From contig CAVERH010000007.1 of assembly GCA_963618065.1 (NCBI GenBank), positions 18,272 through 82,271 on the forward strand: 64,000 nt of DNA, given 5' to 3'. Below, in pieces: positions 61,838-64,000 of this stretch. The DNA is from Suilimivivens sp963618065 (GTDB lineage Bacteria > Bacillota > Clostridia > Lachnospirales > Lachnospiraceae). A model generated the notes under the pieces. It was not told where the DNA came from and searched no databases. It saw only the letters and a list, made by a program, of their open reading frames with translations. Each line of letters opens with the position of its first letter. The stretch's first letter is position 1. A program made the position numbers and the translations under genes.

Positions 61838-63127
61838 TTACTGCTGAAGGAGAGATGTATAAGATGTTGCATTGTCTGTTTTAACCATATTGATTGCGAA
61901 CGCATCATATTCTCCAGGATTGCCAAGACGGTTGGTGATATTGGATTCTGTCTGTCCGTCACCACCAATGTAATCAACAGTTAAGTTCATCAGATCATCG
62001 TAGTTCTGAAGCAGCGGCTGGTAGGTTGAACTTAAGAAGTTATCAGAAGCATTGTAAATATTTAACCATACCTTTTTCGCCGGACTCGTAGAAGCATCCA
62101 ACTGATGGGAAACCTTATCATATACCTTGGTCGAATCTGTGAAATCCTGGTAATTATCAGCTGTTACTGCAATATTTAATGCATAGTAGGATCTTTCTTC
62201 TGCGCTGTATCTATAATCCACACCTTCCTCAAGTACGTTACCTGCTGCATCTGCTGTACCGATACCGGTATTCACATCTACTCCGTCCAAAGCATTTCTC
62301 AGAACTCTTAAGGTCAGATAAGCCTGTACGTCTGCATGTTGGGAAATGGTTCCGCCGTAGCCTTCTGCGATTGCAGCAACTGCATCACTGTTTGCATCAT
62401 AACCGAAGGTCGGTACCTGATTGTCCTTTGCCCATGCATTGAACATGGACATTCCCATACCATCGTTATTGGACGCTATAACATCAATCTCATCACCAAA
62501 GGATGCGGACCAGGTTCCGATTGCATTACCTGCAGTAGCGGCATCCCATGTAGCACCTGCGGAGTTCTTCATTTCCTGTGATGCAAGTTCACGGATGGTA
62601 TATGTCTTTCCATCAATATCAAGTGTTGCATCCTGAACAACGGTTGCAGAACCGTCTGTATTGGTTCCTGCCGGAGAAGCATCGATCACTCCGGAAACAT
62701 CAACGCCAGTTCCCAGTGCGGAACGGACGCCACGGGTACGTGCAATGGAATCGTTATGTCCGATATCACCAATTGCAAGGATATAACCGATCACACCGTC
62801 ACCATTACGGTCGATGGTAGCAGCATTATCCTTGATATAATCAAGTACCATCTGTCCCTGAAGTTCTGCTCCCTGATTTGCATCGAATCCGACATAGTAC
62901 GTCTTCTCATTAAAATTCAAAGCTGCCATATCCAGCTCTCCTGTTGAACTGTTAGATGGCTGACGGTTGAACCACACCAGAGGCTTATTTCCGTTTTCGC
63001 CACCAGCGCTGTTCGATGTATTGCCCGATGCACTGGTTGATGTGTCATTCGATGCAGAACCGCATGCTGCCAGTGTGGCAGAGAGTACTCCTACTAAAAG
63101 CAGGGATAATAATTTACTTCTTTTCAT
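61838..63127 (-). CDS. mglB: Galactose-type ABC substrate-binding lipoprotein lacking part of the first lobe
   Basis: The lipoprotein signal (ATLAACGSAS) and a Ser/Asn/Gly linker run directly into NKPLVWFNRQPS, which in MglB-type proteins lies about 80 residues into the mature chain. The later parts (YYVGFDANQGAELQGQM, IDRNGDGVIGY, ASNNDGMGMSMFNAW, GYDANSDAVAAI) are present, with a 429-residue total because of insertions toward the end. The missing segment would hold the first strands and half of the sugar site, so binding is doubtful. The frame is open. A GGAGGAAG site precedes the start. Confidence 0.75.
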   Translation of the reverse strand: MKRSKLLSLLLVGVLSATLAACGSASNDTSTSASGNTSNSAGGENGNKPLVWFNRQPSNSSTGELDMAALNFNEKTYYVGFDANQGAELQGQMVLDYIKDNAATIDRNGDGVIGYILAIGDIGHNDSIARTRGVRSALGTGVDVSGVIDASPAGTNTDGSATVVQDATLDIDGKTYTIRELASQEMKNSAGATWDAATAGNAIGTWSASFGDEIDVIASNNDGMGMSMFNAWAKDNQVPTFGYDANSDAVAAIAEGYGGTISQHADVQAYLTLRVLRNALDGVDVNTGIGTADAAGNVLEEGVDYRYSAEERSYYALNIAVTADNYQDFTDSTKVYDKVSHQLDASTSPAKKVWLNIYNASDNFLSSTYQPLLQNYDDLMNLTVDYIGGDGQTESNITNRLGNPGEYDAFAINMVKTDNATSYTSLLQQ

Positions 63128-63368
63128 AATTCTTCCTCCTGTTATAAAGTCTGTTCGTTATTAACTGTCCTTATTATATTTTTGCACGAGGAAGATTTAC
63201 ATAGAAAATTTTTATATGAACCATCAAAATTTTATGCAGTTTGATACATTCAGAGCTTTGCAGAAATCATTCCGATTATATCGGTGAACAGCATCCTCCA
63301 CCTAATAGCGGTAATACCATTTCTTGTGCGTAAGTATATCATAACTCCGGTTGTCTTACTATACCGAT
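63128..63368. other. Leader of the mgl locus
   Basis: A TATAAT (minus strand, 63173-63178) lies about 45 bp upstream of mglB but its -35 is poor, which would fit an activator-dependent promoter. Nothing else stands out. Confidence 0.4.
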
Positions 63369-64000
63369 TCAGAATCTTCCAAATTTATTCTTTAACTCTT
63401 CAAAATATGTATCTCTAATATCCTGTTCTATTGCTTCATTCATCCAACCTTTATAAATGGGTAATTTTTTATTTTCATTTATAATTGTCTTGGATATCTT
63501 CAAAGATGATTTTACAAGTGTTAACCATTCTGCCATTCTATCTATCGAATTTATATCAACTCCCTCCTCTAACGTAATATGCCAAAATTTTAAAATTTCT
63601 GCTTCACTCATATCTGCAATTCGAGCTTTAATGTTGTCTATATTATCATACGCTCTTCCCATAACTGCAGATATATATACTCCTCTGTTTGGTAATTTGA
63701 TTTTTCCTCCTGCTGAAAAAATGTCCCTTATATTTCCGCACCACACAAGACAGCTATAAATAAGCCATGGGGTAAAATTTTCATAGTTGCTTCCAAATAT
63801 TTCTGGAAACAATGCTAATCCGTCATTTAAGTATGCATTCTTTTCATCATCAGACAAGTCAGCAAATTTGGTCGTTTCTGCCTCACTCCACCATGTGGAT
63901 CTATTAGACCTTAACAACTCCCGAATACGTTTATTTAATGAATCTCCTGAAAGAGTTAGCAAATCTTTTGAATCATGTAATGTAAGATAATCCTGTCCCT
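63369..64000 (-). CDS. Hypothetical protein, 5' end beyond the window
   Basis: An open frame runs from the right edge (codons from about 63998) to a stop at 63369, at least 209 residues. A TTG at 63962 is in frame but has no clear ribosome site, and the frame reads through it, so the true start probably lies outside. The protein is helical-looking (WSEAETTKFADLSDDEKNAYLNDGLALFPEIFG) with no recognised domain. Its lower GC and different style suggest accessory DNA. Confidence 0.6.
   Translation of the reverse strand, partial: GQDYLTLHDSKDLLTLSGDSLNKRIRELLRSNRSTWWSEAETTKFADLSDDEKNAYLNDGLALFPEIFGSNYENFTPWLIYSCLVWCGNIRDIFSAGGKIKLPNRGVYISAVMGRAYDNIDNIKARIADMSEAEILKFWHITLEEGVDINSIDRMAEWLTLVKSSLKISKTIINENKKLPIYKGWMNEAIEQDIRDTYFEELKNKFGRF

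Overview
The window looks like chromosome from a gut Firmicute of the Lachnospiraceae (Roseburia/Agathobacter-like). Support comes from a thl-crt-hbd-bcd-etfB-etfA crotonyl-CoA cluster with the gene order seen in butyrate-producing Lachnospiraceae, strong GGAGG-type ribosome sites with frequent TTG and GTG starts, a gatCAB operon, a glycine riboswitch, and many plant/host glycan and uronate catabolism genes. Genus assignment is inference; there is no rRNA. Most genes lie on the minus strand.

Layout. 0-1.6 kb: a broken HipA-like/XRE module and a 220-bp inverted-repeat element. 1.6-6 kb: threonine-branch operon (ACT regulator, homoserine dehydrogenase, a phosphoglycerate-mutase-like putative homoserine kinase, aspartokinase). 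6.3-9.5 kb: gatCAB, with a thiolase C-terminal relic just upstream. 9.8-11.4 kb: alanine/glycine symporter behind a glycine riboswitch. 11.5-13.5 kb: mtnA plus a class II aldolase (5'-methylthioadenosine/5'-deoxyadenosine by-product salvage). 14-16.2 kb: AraC regulator and an Rpn-family nuclease with a low-complexity N-terminus. 16.6-19.3 kb: uxuAB. 19.5-26.4 kb: a sugar ABC transporter, LacI regulator and GH35 beta-galactosidase. 26.6-38 kb: an unusual sugar-acid locus. A five-gene minus-strand operon (zinc alcohol dehydrogenase, APC permease, M28 peptidase, UxaB, UxaA) faces plus-strand GntR, IclR, KDG kinase and KDPG aldolase genes. 38-44.6 kb: the butyryl-CoA operon with a 55-bp tandem-repeat array between bcd and etfB. 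44.6-49 kb: GH29 fucosidase, M23 peptidase, GT-C-like membrane protein. 49-57 kb: housekeeping genes (hpf, NlpC/P60 hydrolase, trxB, SDR, secreted metalloprotease, aroK, tRNA-Gly, HAD phosphatase, MazG). 57-63 kb: a galactose/methyl-galactoside (mgl) uptake and sensing locus in which nearly every gene is damaged. The right edge holds a partial gene.

The genes fit together as follows. Hexuronates and related acids enter through UxuAB (fructuronate/mannonate) and UxaAB (tagaturonate/altronate) and converge on KDG, which KdgK and Eda convert to pyruvate and glyceraldehyde-3-phosphate. Acetyl-CoA then feeds the thl-to-etf butyryl-CoA operon. The strongest candidate for a new system is the adh-APC-M28-uxaB-uxaA operon, which combines amino-acid-type transport and peptidase genes with a sugar-acid pathway. 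The most striking evolutionary signal is the decay of the mgl locus (amber codon, frameshift, fusion deletion, missing lobe), together with a deleted hipA-like toxin and a thiolase relic.
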